Of a stretch of DNA of 64,000 nt, positions 62,951 through 64,000 are shown piece by piece (position 1 is the first letter of the stretch; every line of letters starts with the position of its first letter). Both the position numbers and the translations under genes were made by a program. Origin of the DNA: Paralcaligenes sp. KSB-10. GTDB taxonomy: Bacteria > Pseudomonadota > Gammaproteobacteria > Burkholderiales > Burkholderiaceae_B. The notes beneath the pieces were generated by a model that searched no databases, was not told the origin of the DNA, and saw only the letters and a program-made list of their open reading frames with translations. Where the stretch lies: NCBI RefSeq assembly GCF_021266465.1, contig NZ_CP089848.1:1240001-1304000 (forward strand), in the 5' to 3' direction.

Positions 62951-64000
62951 ATGCGGGCAAACATCATTGTGACCACGACTTCCTTTTCCAGCCTTCCCCT
63001 TACGCCCGCCACGCTCGACAACCTCAATAACCTGGGCTACGTCGACATGACGCCCATCCAGGCGCAAAGCCTGCCTTCGATTCTTGAAGGCCGCGACGTG
63101 ATCGCCCAGGCCAAAACCGGCAGCGGCAAAACCGCCACCTTCGGCCTGGGCATATTGCACAAGTTGAACCCTGCCGATTTTGCCATCCAGGCCCTGGTCC
63201 TGTGCCCCACCCGCGAACTCGCCGACCAGGTGGCCAACGAGCTGCGCCGTCTTGCCCGCGCCGCCGGCAATGTGAAAATACTGACGGTATGCGGAGGCAC
63301 TCCCATCCGGCCGCAAATCGAATCCCTGGCGCGCGGCGCGCATATCGTGGTGGGCACCCCGGGCAGGCTGCTCGACCATATCGACCGCAACAGCATCGAT
63401 TTATCGGCTATCCAAACCCTGGTGCTGGACGAAGCCGACCGCATGATCGACATGGGGTTCTACGACGATATCGTCACCGTCGTGAACGCGTGCTCGGCAA
63501 AGCGGCAAACGCTGCTGTTTTCGGCAACCTATCCCGATGATATCCGCAAGGCCAGCGCCCGCTTCCTCGTCAAGCCAACCGAAGTCAAAGTGGAGTCGCA
63601 GCACGACGCCAGCCAGATCGAACAGCATTTCTATGAAATCGCCCCGGAAAGCCGCAATGCGGCGGTGGCTCAGTTGCTTGAGCATTTCCGTCCGGTATCC
63701 ACGCTGGCTTTCTGCAACACCAAGGCACAATGCGAAACGCTTGCGGCAGAGTTGCGGAGCCGCGGTTTCAGCGCCCTGGCGCTGCATGGCGATCTGGACC
63801 AGCGTGAACGCGAAGATGTGCTGGTGCAGTTTTCCAACCAGAGTTGTTCAGTGCTGGTGGCGACCGATGTCGCGGCGCGCGGCCTGGACATACAAACCCT
63901 GGGGGCGGTGATCAACGTCGATGTCACGCCGGACGCCGAGGTGCATATCCACCGCATCGGACGCACCGGGCGCGGCCAGGAAAAAGGCCTGGCCTTGAGC
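62951..64000 (+). CDS. dbpA: ATP-dependent RNA helicase DbpA, 5' part
   Basis: At least 350 residues, cut by the window end. DEAD-box motifs in order: Q motif TPIQAQSLP, Walker A AKTGSGKT (54-61), PTRELADQ, GGTP, TPGRLLD, DEAD (160-163), SAT, ATDVAARGLD and HRIGRTGR. The sequence follows E. coli DbpA closely (MTPIQ, FGLGILHKL, ADQVANELRRLAR, RLLDH). DbpA acts on 23S rRNA helix 92 in large-subunit assembly; the C-terminal RNA-binding domain that gives this specificity lies outside the window. Start at ATG 62951 is uncertain; GTG 62969 would give VTTTSFSSL. Confidence 0.88.
   Translation, partial: MRANIIVTTTSFSSLPLTPATLDNLNNLGYVDMTPIQAQSLPSILEGRDVIAQAKTGSGKTATFGLGILHKLNPADFAIQALVLCPTRELADQVANELRRLARAAGNVKILTVCGGTPIRPQIESLARGAHIVVGTPGRLLDHIDRNSIDLSAIQTLVLDEADRMIDMGFYDDIVTVVNACSAKRQTLLFSATYPDDIRKASARFLVKPTEVKVESQHDASQIEQHFYEIAPESRNAAVAQLLEHFRPVSTLAFCNTKAQCETLAAELRSRGFSALALHGDLDQREREDVLVQFSNQSCSVLVATDVAARGLDIQTLGAVINVDVTPDAEVHIHRIGRTGRGQEKGLALS

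Noticed and set aside
1-64000. tRNA or rRNA genes, prophage or transposase genes
   Set aside because: No sequence with tRNA-like or rRNA-like features was noticed, and no integrase or transposase frame was found.

Overview
The window looks like the chromosome of a GC-rich betaproteobacterium of the order Burkholderiales, most probably family Alcaligenaceae (Bordetella, Achromobacter or Pusillimonas relatives). That placement is inferred from the kinds of genes present: an orphan Bug/TctC-type receptor, a TRAP system, many LysR/IclR/GntR regulators beside catabolic operons, and small Bordetella-like proteins. No rRNA or tRNA was found to confirm it.

Layout. 1-1.9 kb: two M20 peptidases, the first cut by the window edge, and a cold-shock protein with its terminator. 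2-3 kb: repeat locus 1. 3.5-10.8 kb: a c-di-GMP signalling cluster with a PAS histidine kinase, a REC protein with a degenerate HD-GYP domain, a membrane GGDEF/EAL/REC protein and a second diguanylate cyclase, followed by ypeA. 11.3-12 kb: repeat locus 2. 12-22.8 kb, minus strand: an operon with two gamma-glutamyltransferases, two peptide-binding proteins and one peptide ABC transporter, with a divergent LysR gene. 23.8-32.5 kb, minus strand: iclR, an amino-acid oxidase, hydantoinase/oxoprolinase A and B, a Bug receptor, ygeA and an AhpD-like protein. 32.7-34.9 kb: DMT exporter, methyltransferase, small lipoprotein. 35.0-35.8 kb: repeat locus 3, inverted. 35.9 kb: aldo/keto reductase. 36.9-44.3 kb, minus strand: serine-glyoxylate-type aminotransferase, TRAP transporter, enoyl-CoA hydratase, class III CoA-transferase and serine hydrolase, facing a GntR regulator and a large FAD/Fe-S dehydrogenase. 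48.5-56.4 kb: RND efflux pump with its two-component system. 56.4-58.2 kb: LysR and azoreductase. 58.7-62.9 kb: an NRPS-like synthetase with the layout of epsilon-poly-lysine synthetase. The window ends in dbpA.

How the parts fit. The 12-32 kb region reads as import and breakdown of gamma-glutamyl peptides, oxoproline/hydantoin-like compounds and unusual amino acids. Neither transferase has a signal peptide, so cleavage should follow import. The 37-48 kb region reads as uptake of an organic acid feeding CoA-thioester and glyoxylate metabolism; two identical inverted 13-bp sites between the divergent units are likely GntR operators.

The most unusual content is a family of nested palindromes. 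Three composite elements (0.7-1.0 kb) share terminal inverted repeats, and each holds two long palindromes, here called A and B. A seventh palindrome (C, 15.6 kb) with unrelated outer arms shares the same inner core: a box TGTYTGAGC, a hairpin whose sequence varies but whose pairing is kept, and a box GCGAGTT. Arm changes in A and B are compensated on the opposite arm. I do not recognise this family.
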